Source: Virgibacillus salexigens (GTDB lineage Bacteria > Bacillota > Bacilli > Bacillales > Amphibacillaceae). From it: 64,000 nt of DNA. Below, piece after piece: positions 54,491 through 63,788 of the stretch (position 1 is its first letter; every line of letters starts with the position of its first letter). The stretch lies in NCBI RefSeq assembly GCF_014905415.1, contig NZ_BNEO01000002.1:620001-684000 (forward strand). Reading direction: 5' to 3'. Position numbers and translations under genes: made by a program. The notes under the pieces are model-generated. The model did not search any database. It saw only the letters and a program-made list of their open reading frames with translations, and had not been told where the DNA came from.

Positions 54491-55183
54491 TTAGCGTTCC
54501 GTTTTATTCTTTTTGATTTTTGCTGCTTCATTAAATATTCGTTGAGCTACTTCCTGAATCGATAACGAAGTTGTATCAATTTCTATCGCATCACTCGCTT
54601 TTACTAGAGGGGATGCTTCTCGCTTAGAATCAATTTTATCTCTTTGTTCTATTTCCCGTTTTAATTCATTTAAATCAGATGAAATACCATTATTTATGTT
54701 TTCCTCATACCTTCGTTTCGCTCTTTCATCGACCGAAGCAATTAAAAATATCTTTACTTCTGCATTTGGTAATACATGGGTACCAATGTCTCTACCATCC
54801 ATCACTACATCTCGTTTGTTTGCCAAGTTCTGTTGGCGTTTTACCATCTCTTTTCGGATAGCTGGATGTTGGGCAACAAAAGAAACATTGTTGGTAACTT
54901 CGATGGAACGAATAGCAGCCGTTACATCTTGATTATCCAATAAAACAAGCTGCCCTTTATCGCTTTGTTGTAACTCGATTATCGTATTAGATAATAACTC
55001 TACTAACGCATTTTCATCATTTACATTAATGGAATTATTGATTGCTTTTAATGTTAGGGCACGATACATGGCTCCAGTATCTATATAAACACACGAGAGT
55101 TTCTCTGCTACTATCTTGGCAACAGTACTTTTCCCTGCAGCCGCTGGCCCATCAATTGCAATTGTTACAGTATAGTTTTTCAT
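54491..55183 (-). CDS. cmk: Cytidylate kinase
   Basis: Phosphorylates CMP and dCMP. Walker [10 protein letters not shown] at 12-20, the [14 protein letters not shown] segment, [22 protein letters not shown] and the [11 protein letters not shown]. Length 230 residues. Start ATG at 55183 with only a modest GGAATGG site. Opens the cmk-plsC group. Confidence 0.95.
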   Translation of the reverse strand: MKNYTVTIAIDGPAAAGKSTVAKIVAEKLSCVYIDTGAMYRALTLKAINNSINVNDENALVELLSNTIIELQQSDKGQLVLLDNQDVTAAIRSIEVTNNVSFVAQHPAIRKEMVKRQQNLANKRDVVMDGRDIGTHVLPNAEVKIFLIASVDERAKRRYEENINNGISSDLNELKREIEQRDKIDSKREASPLVKASDAIEIDTTSLSIQEVAQRIFNEAAKIKKNKTER

Positions 55184-55230
55184 GAATAATTTCCATTCCT
55201 CTCAATACGTAAAGTTCAGTTTGGCCATTG

Positions 55231-55255
55231 AAAAAACTTGGCATAGCCAAGTTTT
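55231..55255 (-). terminator. Terminator of motI
   Basis: Perfect 10-bp stem AAAACTTGGC/GCCAAGTTTT with a 3-base loop; T residues follow on the minus strand. Confidence 0.7.
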
Positions 55256-55333
55256 GATAAAATAAACCTATAATAAATATAACATATTCTATAAAAAATG
55301 GTCTATTCCAACAAAACGCCCGTTGACTTTATT

Positions 55334-55984
55334 TTATGATAATTCCTTTTTACGTGCTTCCCTCTGCTTTTCAAAGCAATAACGAATAATCATTTGCTGA
55401 TCTTGCTTAGCAATGTTTAGAAATTTCATAGCAGCAGTAGGGTTTTTATGTTTCTTTTCTTCAAGAATAACAACCTCAGCAATTGCTTTCAGATAGGCAA
55501 ACCCATGATTCTTTAAAGGTAATGATAAAAAGATTTCTACGTTATTCTCTTTTAAATCCACGTCTTTCGGAATAATCACAGAGATACCGCCTCCACTTAT
55601 ATTCCGTGTAACCGTAGTAAAGGGCTGAAGACGATCATCCAGAGGATGAACAGCCACGTCAATAGCAGTATCCACTCGAACAAATTCCCTGCGCTGTATA
55701 CGCTGTAAATCAGATGGGAATTCAATTGCTAGTGCAGGAACATTTAATTTCACTTTCGCAACCAGTTTTGAAAGAAAGCTATATATGTTTTCGTTCTCAT
55801 CTACGTAGGTTATTAAAAACGATGTCCCTTTAGGGAAGAAAGAAGTTTTATGTGTCTTTATATCTATGGGATAATCGATAAATAAAAATGTTTCATTTTG
55901 TTCGATAACTCTACTGCGGAACTTTTCTGTATAAAATTCACCGGATTTCCGAAGCTCTATATTAAGTAATGTCCCTATTTTCAT
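55334..55984 (-). CDS. motI: PilZ-domain c-di-GMP receptor, flagellar brake-type (MotI/YpfA)
   Basis: 216 residues: a YcgR-like N-domain (1-95) and a PilZ domain starting with the c-di-GMP switch RREFVRV and followed by the second motif N-I-S-G-G-G. In B. subtilis MotI binds MotA when loaded with c-di-GMP and stops the flagellar motor. The ypfB gene of B. subtilis is not seen. Together with cheR it implies flagellar motility. Confidence 0.9.
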   Translation of the reverse strand: MKIGTLLNIELRKSGEFYTEKFRSRVIEQNETFLFIDYPIDIKTHKTSFFPKGTSFLITYVDENENIYSFLSKLVAKVKLNVPALAIEFPSDLQRIQRREFVRVDTAIDVAVHPLDDRLQPFTTVTRNISGGGISVIIPKDVDLKENNVEIFLSLPLKNHGFAYLKAIAEVVILEEKKHKNPTAAMKFLNIAKQDQQMIIRYCFEKQREARKKELS

Positions 55985-56063
55985 CTATTTGTCTCCCCCT
56001 ATATGGTTTTTAATATCAACTAAAAGTAATTCAATATACCTATTATTACAGAAAAATTCGAAA

Positions 56064-56091
56064 AAAGGAAGACAGATGTATGTCTTCCTTT
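56064..56091. terminator. Terminator after ypeB
   Basis: Perfect 11-bp stem AAAGGAAGACA/TGTCTTCCTTT with a 6-base loop and T runs on both strands. Confidence 0.75.
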
Positions 56092-56136
56092 TTCAGCATT
56101 AAATTATTATCGTTATTATCCACTTAAAGCACTTGT

Positions 56137-56170
56137 CTCGATAAAGCCACACATGGGTGACTTTATCGAG
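56137..56170. repeat. Second strong hairpin after ypeB
   Basis: CTCGATAAAG/CTTTATCGAG (10 bp), a mismatch, then CAC/GTG around a 6-base loop, no T run. It stands between the ypeB stop and its terminator and may protect the mRNA 3' end. Confidence 0.55.
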
Positions 56171-56196
56171 CAATATAAAGAAGTGACTCTCTCCTG

Positions 56197-57540
56197 TTAT
56201 GTTGCACTTGCATAATTAATTTCCGAACCGCTTAATTTTTCAACACGTTCTTCTCTACCATCTTTTGCATTTATAAATATGCGATATGTTTCATTCCCCA
56301 ATGTTCCAAGGAACTCATAGGTAAGGACTTCTTCACCTAAGTCATTGTCAATAACAGCAAGAAACTGTTCTTGAATCTCAACATTAGGATTCACCATTTT
56401 TTTTGCCTCTTCTTCACTTATTTCTGGCTCTGGTGCCTCTCTTTCGCTATGGTTCATAAAGTAATCATTTGCCGTTAACCCTAATACGTCGCCATTATCT
56501 AATGCAACTTTTACTTCCATTGCATCTGAGTAGTATCGTACCCCATCTTTCGAATACAAGAACGAATATGCGCCAATATTATCAAACTGATTACTTTGAA
56601 ATACCGTCATATTTTCAAAATTGAATTGCTCCAAATATTTTTTTGCTTTTTCCATACCAGCATTTAAACTAATTTGTTTCTTTCCCACCGGACGGTCTAC
56701 CAATAACGTAATTGGGTGCCCTCCTTTTTGTGAAAGATCCATATAGGCACTTTTCTTATCGTTACGGTAAGAAATACTATATAAAGGTACGTCTGCACCT
56801 TTACCACTTGTGCTAATATTCAGCTTGTCTCTATTCTTGACATTGAATAACTTCTGCGCTTTTGCCAGGGCTTCATCTTCACTAATTTTTTCCCCATTTA
56901 GGTACTTATACTCATGCTCTTTTACTGTTGTATTCGATATAGAAGAATCGCCATTCCCTTCAGAGAAACCTTCTACCGTTTTTTCGATCGTTTTTAATCC
57001 ATCAATGATTGTATTATCTAATTGTTCATCTTCATTTGCCATTGCTAGTTGTACATCCATCCAACGTAGATTATTATCTAGCGCAACATGCTGAACTTGT
57101 CTTAATTCGTCTTTGATATCACCGGATTGTTTGTACAAATTCTCTAACGATTTGGTTTCTTCATCAGATAACGGCTCAGATTCTAAATTTCTCACCGCAG
57201 TTCGATAGGTGAAATCACCAATTTCAGAAAGAAATTCCTCGGTTTTATTAAATGGTAATAGACCTAAGGGTAATTGACTTACATCTGATAACGCTTCTGA
57301 AGTAATACGCCAAATCTCAACCAATTGTGGAGATAAGCGTTGTTCCGAATTCATAGCTAAAGCAGACCCAATTTTGTCATTTAATAAATCAACATGATAC
57401 GTAAGCTCATGGAAAGCACGTTGATACGTATTTTCCGCTTGGATTAGTACTGCGTTTTTTTCTTGATGTTCCTGATAACCCCAAAATGCTGTACCTGCAA
57501 TTCCAATAGATAAAACAGCTATAAGTATCCAGCGAATCAT
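56197..57540 (-). CDS. ypeB: Germination protein YpeB
   Basis: Needed to hold and stabilise the cortex-lytic enzyme SleB in the spore. An N-terminal membrane anchor (IRWILIAVLSIGIAGTAFWG) is followed by a helical region and three PepSY-type repeats in the C-terminal half (for instance ISEDEALAKAQKLF and SLNAGMEKAKKYL). The ATG at 57540 is eight bases from AAAGGTG. Fifteen bases after sleB, in the usual sleB-ypeB operon. Length 447 residues. Confidence 0.95.
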   Translation of the reverse strand: MIRWILIAVLSIGIAGTAFWGYQEHQEKNAVLIQAENTYQRAFHELTYHVDLLNDKIGSALAMNSEQRLSPQLVEIWRITSEALSDVSQLPLGLLPFNKTEEFLSEIGDFTYRTAVRNLESEPLSDEETKSLENLYKQSGDIKDELRQVQHVALDNNLRWMDVQLAMANEDEQLDNTIIDGLKTIEKTVEGFSEGNGDSSISNTTVKEHEYKYLNGEKISEDEALAKAQKLFNVKNRDKLNISTSGKGADVPLYSISYRNDKKSAYMDLSQKGGHPITLLVDRPVGKKQISLNAGMEKAKKYLEQFNFENMTVFQSNQFDNIGAYSFLYSKDGVRYYSDAMEVKVALDNGDVLGLTANDYFMNHSEREAPEPEISEEEAKKMVNPNVEIQEQFLAVIDNDLGEEVLTYEFLGTLGNETYRIFINAKDGREERVEKLSGSEINYASAT

Positions 57541-57555
57541 TATTTTCACACCTTT

Positions 57556-58371
57556 CTATTTACAAAATATGTGTTTCCCAATCTTTTTAATTTGCGGTCT
57601 AGACCAAATCCAAGCAGAAGTTGCAGTATCGGGGTTGAAATAATACTGTGCATTTCCCGAAGGATCCCAACCATTTATCGCATCTAATACTGCTTCTTTT
57701 GCAGTTTCATTTGGTGTTAACCAGATTTGCCCATCGGCAACAGCTGTAAATGCACGAGGCTCAAAGATAACTCCGGATACCGTATTTGGAAATGTTGAAC
57801 TTTCTACACGATTAAGAATAACTGCAGCTACTGCTACTTGCCCTACATACGGTTCCCCACGAGCTTCACCGTAAACAGCATTTGCCATTAATTGGATATC
57901 ATTTTGTGAGTAACCTTGAGGGACATTAACTGCGGTATTGCTCTCCGTATTTCCAGTATTATTACCACCAGATTGGTTCGTACCACCTGTACCCTCTGTA
58001 CCACCATAATGAGTAAAATCTTTGCCTTGATTAATTTGATTTTTAACATATTGTTCGTTATATTCAGTGGCTTGTGTTAACTTTTGCTTTGTAGTTGCAC
58101 CAGCTAGACCATCGATTTCCAAACCAAATTCATATTGAAAATTACGTAAAGCCCAATAGGTGCCCCATCCAAATACACCATCTATTTTCCCATTATAAAA
58201 TCCTATATATTGGAGTCTCGCTTGAAGCTCAATTACATCATCACCGACAGCACCTTGTTGTATTACTTGGGAACTAAATGCATGAACCGTTTTTGGTGGT
58301 TGAGCAATATGAAACCCAATAAATAAAAAACTCATAATTAAAAGTGAAACCGGTAGTTTTTTATTGGTCAT
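57556..58371 (-). CDS. sleB: Spore cortex-lytic enzyme SleB
   Basis: A lytic transglycosylase that degrades cortex in germination. Signal peptide to about residue 32 (ending near VHAFS), a peptidoglycan-binding domain (45-105, IELQARLQYIGFYNGKIDGVFG), a Gly/Thr/Asn linker, then the hydrolase_2 catalytic domain with NAVYGEARGEPYVGQVAVA (catalytic Glu in YGEARGE) and the end HIFCK. The ATG at 58371 follows GGAGG. Forespore expression is expected but no clear sigma-G promoter was assigned. Confidence 0.96.
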   Translation of the reverse strand: MTNKKLPVSLLIMSFLFIGFHIAQPPKTVHAFSSQVIQQGAVGDDVIELQARLQYIGFYNGKIDGVFGWGTYWALRNFQYEFGLEIDGLAGATTKQKLTQATEYNEQYVKNQINQGKDFTHYGGTEGTGGTNQSGGNNTGNTESNTAVNVPQGYSQNDIQLMANAVYGEARGEPYVGQVAVAAVILNRVESSTFPNTVSGVIFEPRAFTAVADGQIWLTPNETAKEAVLDAINGWDPSGNAQYYFNPDTATSAWIWSRPQIKKIGKHIFCK

Positions 58372-58502
58372 ACGTTTTCCTCCTGCCATACATGTATTAT
58401 GATACCTATTTTTTGATTAAATCTTGTTTTTATTCATAAATAGATATAGAAGGATTTAGCTATAATTGGAAAATCATATTATCTTAAAAGCTTTTACGTA
58501 AT

Positions 58503-58530
58503 AAAAAACCCCTGTACAACAGTACAAGGG
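58503..58530 (-). terminator. Terminator of prsW
   Basis: Stem CCCTTGTAC/GTACAGGGG (one T-G pair) flanked by A and T runs, minus strand. Confidence 0.8.
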
Positions 58531-58534
58531 TTTT

Positions 58535-59212
58535 TTATCCTTCTTTTTTTGTCTTAGCCATAATCAAATGGTACGTTGATTCATTGGCTATTTTAACTCT
58601 ACGCAGCCCGATAATCCATAACCCAATCATAAACGGTATGAGTATAATAGCCCAATAACTTGATACCTGTATGAGTATATAATTATAGATTCCGTGTAAA
58701 ACATAAGGGAAGAAAAACGCATAACAAACATTCTTTCTCCGGTTATCAGGGTTCATTTTTGCTTTACCAAAATAATAGCCCATTATTACTCCGAATAGAG
58801 CATGAGAAGATACTGGAAATAAAGCTCGCGTGAATGCATAACTAATTCCATTTGTAAATAGATACAATATATTTTCAAGTGTAGCAAATCCTAAGCTAAT
58901 TGCTACCGCGTAAACAATTCCATCGTAATGAGCATCAAATTCTGAATGATGATATATGGTATACATGAAAATAAACCACTTAAAGAACTCTTCTAAGAAA
59001 CCTACAATTAAAAAAGATTCCAAGAAATTATTCGTAATGATTTCTTCAGACTGTATCACATATTGGATAAACATAATAGGAAAAACAAGCAACATTCCAA
59101 GAACGAATGTCCTAATTATTAATGGTAATGGCTCTGAAAAGCGATCCTTTAAATAGAAAAATGACATTAAAGCTAAAGCTGGTGCTATACCAGCAGAGAA
59201 AATAGCAAACAT
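58535..59212 (-). CDS. prsW: Intramembrane metalloprotease PrsW
   Basis: A polytopic protease of the CAAX/M82 group, about seven helices. In B. subtilis it makes the first cut in the anti-sigma factor RsiW. Metal and catalytic residues are in GFLEEFFKW, the histidine segments SSHALFGVIMGYYFGKA and VLHGIYNY. Length 225 residues. GAGG is before the ATG. Follows ansA and precedes sleB as in Bacillus. Confidence 0.93.
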   Translation of the reverse strand: MFAIFSAGIAPALALMSFFYLKDRFSEPLPLIIRTFVLGMLLVFPIMFIQYVIQSEEIITNNFLESFLIVGFLEEFFKWFIFMYTIYHHSEFDAHYDGIVYAVAISLGFATLENILYLFTNGISYAFTRALFPVSSHALFGVIMGYYFGKAKMNPDNRRKNVCYAFFFPYVLHGIYNYILIQVSSYWAIILIPFMIGLWIIGLRRVKIANESTYHLIMAKTKKEG

Positions 59213-59311
59213 GGCCTTTAACCTCTTTCACATCCAATACCATTATCGTACCATTAAGTACTACCTTCTGAAAATAGCAAATCAAGCAGATTTTAATTAA
59301 CTTACGTGCTA

Positions 59312-60298
59312 TTATCTGTCTGGATTAAACAGACGCTCCATATTCATGTGCTTACTGGCTATTCCAACCATTAGTCTAATTCTTGCTTTTTTACTGTCAT
59401 AATCTCTACCTAAAATAACCCCAGCTTTTTTTAAGTCAAATGTACTGCCTTCATAATCATAGGTTGTATATACTTCACCTTCAACAGCAGAGGTTGTAAT
59501 CACAACGTATATTCCTTTTTGAATGCAATGCGCTATTTCGGCCATCATATTCGGTGTAACCTGACCTCTTCCTACTCCCTCTAAAATAATTCCATCAACA
59601 CCGGCTTCCCTCGATGCTTTAAGAAATCTATCGTTTGCTCCCATATAACATTTAATGATATCGATCGTAGGCAATGCAGTTGAAATAGATATAGGATAGA
59701 ATTCATTCTCTAAAGGTTTTTGAAACATATGTACGGTTTCATTGTCAATAATACCTAGATATCCAAAGCCAAACGAATTAAATCCTTGAATATTTGAGGC
59801 ATGTTCTTTCTTTACATATCTTGAATGAAAGATTCGCTCATTAAATACTACCACTACTCCAACATCATTCAAGTCTTCACTACAAGAAGTTAAAATAGCA
59901 TGCTTTATATTAATAAAAGCATCTGTGCCAACTTCACCAGGTGAGCGTTGTGATCCAGTAAATACAATTGGTTTTTTATGATTTGTAATCAAATTAATGA
60001 AATATGAAGATTCTTCCAATGTATCTGTTCCCTGAGTGACCACTACTCCTGATACATCATCTTTAGCTAATTGATAATCAATTCGATTCTTTAACTCCAA
60101 TAGATCTTCAAAGAGAATATGCATACTAGCCTTTTGGAATAATGATTCCACTTCAACATCAATGTAACCTGGTATGTCACATAATTCCACAATTTCTTCT
60201 CCACTGATGACACCTGATTCTAAAAGGCCACTGTCAGCTCTTTTTCTACTTGCGATGGTGCCTCCAGTAGCAATCAAAACGACTTTTTTTTTCTCCAT
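59312..60298 (-). CDS. ansA: L-asparaginase (type I/II)
   Basis: Hydrolyses asparagine to aspartate and ammonia. Catalytic threonines are in IATGGTIAS (T14) and TQGTDTLEE (about T91), the two signature motifs. Length 328 residues. No signal peptide is visible, suggesting a cytosolic enzyme. The start follows AGGT weakly. It lies between prsW and ypdA; with gudB nearby it suits amino-acid catabolism. Whether orthologous to AnsA or AnsZ is not certain. Confidence 0.9.
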   Translation of the reverse strand: MEKKKVVLIATGGTIASRKRADSGLLESGVISGEEIVELCDIPGYIDVEVESLFQKASMHILFEDLLELKNRIDYQLAKDDVSGVVVTQGTDTLEESSYFINLITNHKKPIVFTGSQRSPGEVGTDAFINIKHAILTSCSEDLNDVGVVVVFNERIFHSRYVKKEHASNIQGFNSFGFGYLGIIDNETVHMFQKPLENEFYPISISTALPTIDIIKCYMGANDRFLKASREAGVDGIILEGVGRGQVTPNMMAEIAHCIQKGIYVVITTSAVEGEVYTTYDYEGSTFDLKKAGVILGRDYDSKKARIRLMVGIASKHMNMERLFNPDR

Positions 60299-60425
60299 TA
60301 GAAATACCTACTTTTTAACTAAAATTTTTTGTTCCATTCTATGCAGAAACATATACAACAATAGCATATTTGTTTTGACAGAATTCGTCAATGTGATAGA
60401 GAAAGTCTAGAAGAAACAGGACGAT

Positions 60426-60465
60426 AAAAAAAAAGGATGATAGCAAACACTACCATCCTTTTTTT
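60426..60465. terminator. Terminator of ypdA
   Basis: Eleven-pair stem AAGGATGGTAG/CTATCATCCTT (one G-T or mismatch) with runs of T on both strands. The ypdA stop codon (60450-60452) is inside the stem. Confidence 0.85.
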
Positions 60466-61415
60466 CTTATCGAATTCGCAATGGCTTCCCCATGAAACCT
60501 TCCATTTTCAATAAATATTTTATTATTATTGTATCCTGCAGCTACAACGCCCGCAATATATATACCAGGAACATTTGTTTCATAAGTTACCTCATTAAAA
60601 TATGGCTGGCCTGATGCTTCATCAATTTTAACGCCCATAAAAGATAGTAAGGATAAGTCAGGGTGATATCCTGTCATGGCAAACACATAGTCGTTATGAA
60701 GTGATTGTTTCTGATTGTTTTGCTGATAAATTACCTTACTATCTGTTATTTCGCAAACGGTCGCATCAAACAGCATTTTAATCTTTTCTTTACGAACAAG
60801 AGAATCAAATTCAGGAAGAATCCACGGTTTGATGCTTTTCGAATATTCACTCCCACGATAAATTACTGTAACGTTTGCTCCTGCTTTGTGAAGCTCAAGT
60901 GCAGCATCTACCGCTGAATTCTTGCCGCCAATAACGACAACATCTTTTCGGAAATAAGGATGCCCTTCTTTAAAATAATGCATCACTTTTTCCAATGTTT
61001 CGCCGGGGATATTCATCATATTAGGTTGACCATAATATCCTGTAGCAATAATCACCTGTGCAGCCGTATAGGTTTGTTTATTTGTAGTAACATAAAATTG
61101 TTTTTCATCTTTCTGAACACCTGTGACTTCTTCAAAAGTATGAATACGTAACTGTTTTCGTTCTGCCACCGAACGATAGTAAGCAAGTGCCTGATTACGA
61201 ACTGGTTTATGTTTTTCCGTAATAAATGCTACATCCCCAATCTCCAATTTTTCGCTAGAGCTAAAAAATGTTTGGTGTGTTGGAAAATTATAAATGGCAT
61301 TAACAATATTTTCTTTTTCAATAAGCAAAGGGTTATATCCATTTTTTTGAAGTTCGATTGCGCAAGACATTCCACAAGGTCCTGCACCAACCACGATTAT
61401 TTTTTCTGCTTGCAT
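60450..61415 (-). CDS. ypdA: Bacillithiol disulfide reductase Bdr (YpdA)
   Basis: An FAD/NADPH thioredoxin-reductase-like enzyme that reduces oxidised bacillithiol. The N-terminal VVGAGPCGMS carries the single active-site Cys14 at the same position as in B. subtilis Bdr; VVIGGKNSAVDAALEL is the NADPH motif and MTGYHPD with VPGIYIAGVVAAG closes the FAD site. No CxxC motif, as expected. With bshA it shows a working bacillithiol system. Length 321 residues. Confidence 0.95.
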   Translation of the reverse strand: MQAEKIIVVGAGPCGMSCAIELQKNGYNPLLIEKENIVNAIYNFPTHQTFFSSSEKLEIGDVAFITEKHKPVRNQALAYYRSVAERKQLRIHTFEEVTGVQKDEKQFYVTTNKQTYTAAQVIIATGYYGQPNMMNIPGETLEKVMHYFKEGHPYFRKDVVVIGGKNSAVDAALELHKAGANVTVIYRGSEYSKSIKPWILPEFDSLVRKEKIKMLFDATVCEITDSKVIYQQNNQKQSLHNDYVFAMTGYHPDLSLLSFMGVKIDEASGQPYFNEVTYETNVPGIYIAGVVAAGYNNNKIFIENGRFHGEAIANSIRKKGW

Positions 61416-61470
61416 GCTTCATCACACTTCCTTATCTAAAAACTCGCTGCTTTTTAGTCGCCATAACCAA

Positions 61471-61508
61471 AAAAACTCTTATCTTACTACACAGGATAAG
61501 AGTTTTTT
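61471..61508. terminator. Terminator of gudB
   Basis: Perfect 13-bp stem AAAAACTCTTATC/GATAAGAGTTTTT with T runs on both strands. Confidence 0.9.
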
Positions 61509-61538
61509 CGTCATAATTCGCGCTTCGTACATTTCTAA

Positions 61539-62819
61539 TTATACCCAACCACGGAATCTCGAAGCTTCAGCCATCTTTCTAACTCCAATCATATAAGCAG
61601 CTAATCGCATATCTACCCGTCTGTTCTCAGCGGTGTTGTAAATGGAATTAAACGATTTTATCATAATTTCATGAAGCTTTGTATCAATTTCTTCTTCCGT
61701 CCAGTAGTAGCCTTGATTATTTTGTACCCATTCAAAGTAGGAAACGGTTACTCCACCAGCAGAAGCTAGAACATCGGGTACTAATAAAACTCCTCGCTCG
61801 CTCAGAATTCGAGTAGCTTCCATTGTTGTTGGACCATTAGCCGCTTCTACAACGATGCTTGCTTTTATCTTATCAGCATTTTTCTCCGTGATCTGATTTT
61901 CAACTGCTGCCGGCACTAATATATCACAATCTAACTCTAATAGTTCTTGATTGGAAAGAGTGTTGTTAAATAGCTTTGTAACGGTACCAAAGCTATCTCG
62001 TCGATCTAATAAGTAGTCGATATCAAGGCCTTCTGGATCATGGAGAGCACCATACGCATCAGAAATACCTACAACTTTTGCACCAGCGTCATGCAAAAAT
62101 TTAGCCAAGAAACTACCAGCATTACCAAAGCCTTGAACAACGATTCTTGCCCCTTTTACATCAATACCTTTTTTCTTGGCAGCTTCGTTTATACAAATTG
62201 TAACCCCTTTTGCAGTTGCAGATTCCCTACCATGTGAACCCCCAAGCACAATTGGTTTACCTGTAATAAATCCTGGATTATTAAATTCATCAATACGACT
62301 GTACTCATCCATCATCCATGCCATAATTTGTGAGTTAGTGAATACATCTGGTGCAGGAATATCTTTGGTTGGACCTACAATTTGACTAATTGCTCGTACA
62401 TATCCTCTACTCAATCCTTCTAACTCGCGAAATGACATTTCTCTAGGATCACAAATGATTCCACCTTTTCCACCACCATAAGGTAAATCAACAATACCAG
62501 CTTTTAAGCTCATCCATATAGAGAGTGCTTTTACTTCCGTTTCCGTAACATCCGGATGAAACCTTACGCCACCCTTTGTAGGTCCTACAGCATCATTATG
62601 CTGCGCACGATATCCAGTAAAAACCTTTATAGAACCATCATCCATTCGAACTGGGATCCTTACTGTCATCATTCTTATCGGGTCTTTTAATAATTCAAAA
62701 ACTTCATCAGGGTAACCCAATTTCTCCAATGCAGTTTTTACAACAGTTCGTGTTGAGCTCAATACATCCATTTTTTTGTTCGTTTCTTTGGTAGAGTCTG
62801 CTGCGTTATCGGCTACCAT
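61539..62819 (-). CDS. gudB: NAD-specific glutamate dehydrogenase
   Basis: Catabolic enzyme turning glutamate to 2-oxoglutarate and ammonia. Motifs: GGVRFHPDV, the catalytic LPYGGGKGGIICDP with the lysine, APDVFTNSQIM, and the NAD loop VQGFGNAGSF. The segment TEVKALSIWM has a single VKA, so it is not the cryptic laboratory-168 type with a repeated VKA. AGGAGG precedes ATG. Length 426 residues. Position beside ypdA and mecB matches B. subtilis. Confidence 0.96.
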   Translation of the reverse strand: MVADNAADSTKETNKKMDVLSSTRTVVKTALEKLGYPDEVFELLKDPIRMMTVRIPVRMDDGSIKVFTGYRAQHNDAVGPTKGGVRFHPDVTETEVKALSIWMSLKAGIVDLPYGGGKGGIICDPREMSFRELEGLSRGYVRAISQIVGPTKDIPAPDVFTNSQIMAWMMDEYSRIDEFNNPGFITGKPIVLGGSHGRESATAKGVTICINEAAKKKGIDVKGARIVVQGFGNAGSFLAKFLHDAGAKVVGISDAYGALHDPEGLDIDYLLDRRDSFGTVTKLFNNTLSNQELLELDCDILVPAAVENQITEKNADKIKASIVVEAANGPTTMEATRILSERGVLLVPDVLASAGGVTVSYFEWVQNNQGYYWTEEEIDTKLHEIMIKSFNSIYNTAENRRVDMRLAAYMIGVRKMAEASRFRGWV

Positions 62820-62875
62820 GAATTTACCTCCTAGAATATCTCTAAAATATTTATTAATAGCTTTACTCAGAGATT

Positions 62876-62903
62876 AGTATACACCTTCACTGTAAATATG
62901 CAA
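62876..62903 (-). promoter_or_regulatory. Candidate sigma-A promoter of gudB
   Basis: TTGCAT, 16 bases, TATACT on the minus strand, about 57 bases before the gudB start. Confidence 0.45.
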
Positions 62904-62957
62904 TAAAATAACTACATTTTTTATAACTTCATGAGACAAAAATGTATATTTACTATG

Positions 62958-62993
62958 CTGAAGAAAATCACCTCATGTAATCGGTGTCTTCAG
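62958..62993. repeat. Bulged hairpin between gudB and mecB
   Basis: CTGAAGA/TCTTCAG with inner CACC/GGTG and a 4-base bulge. It follows mecB but lacks a T run on that strand; terminator status is doubtful. Confidence 0.35.
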
Positions 62994-63068
62994 TTTAAAA
63001 AAACTTTATTTTAACACCAGACCTATCGTAACATTTTCCTTAAAAACCATCTAGACTTACACTATAAT

Positions 63069-63647
63069 TTAATGGAACATGTGATGAATCTGCTCCACTG
63101 CTTGATTAGCATAGATCACTTTACCGTATTCCTTTAAACGATAAGAAGTGATTATACTTGGATATGCATATTCAGACATTACTGCGATAATATCCTCTCT
63201 GCTTTGTCCTTTTAAATCATCATCATTTAGTAACATATAATAGGTATCATCCATATGGTATACTTCACCACCATCTATTGATAGTGCTGTTAGGTAAGAG
63301 GCAACTTGAATAATATTCTCAAAATCTGTAAATGAAAACAACAATTCTTTACTTTCATCAAGCGTGACTTTCATTTCAATAAAATCATCTTCTGGGTCAA
63401 ATTCTTCTATTTTTTGTGTAACAACAACGTGCATTCCTTGTGCTTGCATTAGATGAACTTGTACGAGTAATGCTCCTTCAAGTTCAAATCCCAATTCTGT
63501 ACTCGCTTCATACATCATATCACTAAACAGGCTGCGGACACTTGACGCATCATACCATAAATCATCTTTATTAAACCCTCGTTCCATTAAGTCGTCAAAG
63601 GTTAAAAATATCGTAAATTGATTATTAGACACTCTTTCAATACGCAT
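63069..63647 (-). CDS. mecB: MecA-family adaptor protein MecB (YpbH)
   Basis: A ClpC adaptor that targets proteins for degradation. The substrate-binding N-domain is MRIERVSNNQFTIFLTFDDLMERGF and DLWYDASSVRSLFSDMMYEAS; an acidic linker (EEFDPEDDFIE) and the ClpC-binding C-domain follow, ending QAVEQIHHMF. The closest match is YpbH next to gudB rather than MecA. Length 192 residues. Confidence 0.9.
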   Translation of the reverse strand: MRIERVSNNQFTIFLTFDDLMERGFNKDDLWYDASSVRSLFSDMMYEASTELGFELEGALLVQVHLMQAQGMHVVVTQKIEEFDPEDDFIEMKVTLDESKELLFSFTDFENIIQVASYLTALSIDGGEVYHMDDTYYMLLNDDDLKGQSREDIIAVMSEYAYPSIITSYRLKEYGKVIYANQAVEQIHHMFH

Positions 63648-63788
63648 ATAGTATCCTCCTTTTGAGTCGCATTAGAATATACAACTGAAGCAAAGCATCA
63701 TTTTTGCAGTAATATTACACTTCATATTAAACATCACTTACTACACTATATGCTCAGGATGTTATTCTTGAACTTGGCAACCTTACTT

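Noticed and set aside
58390-58460. Sigma-G promoter for sleB
   Set aside because: A CATAATA-like -10 exists but no fitting -35 at the right spacing.
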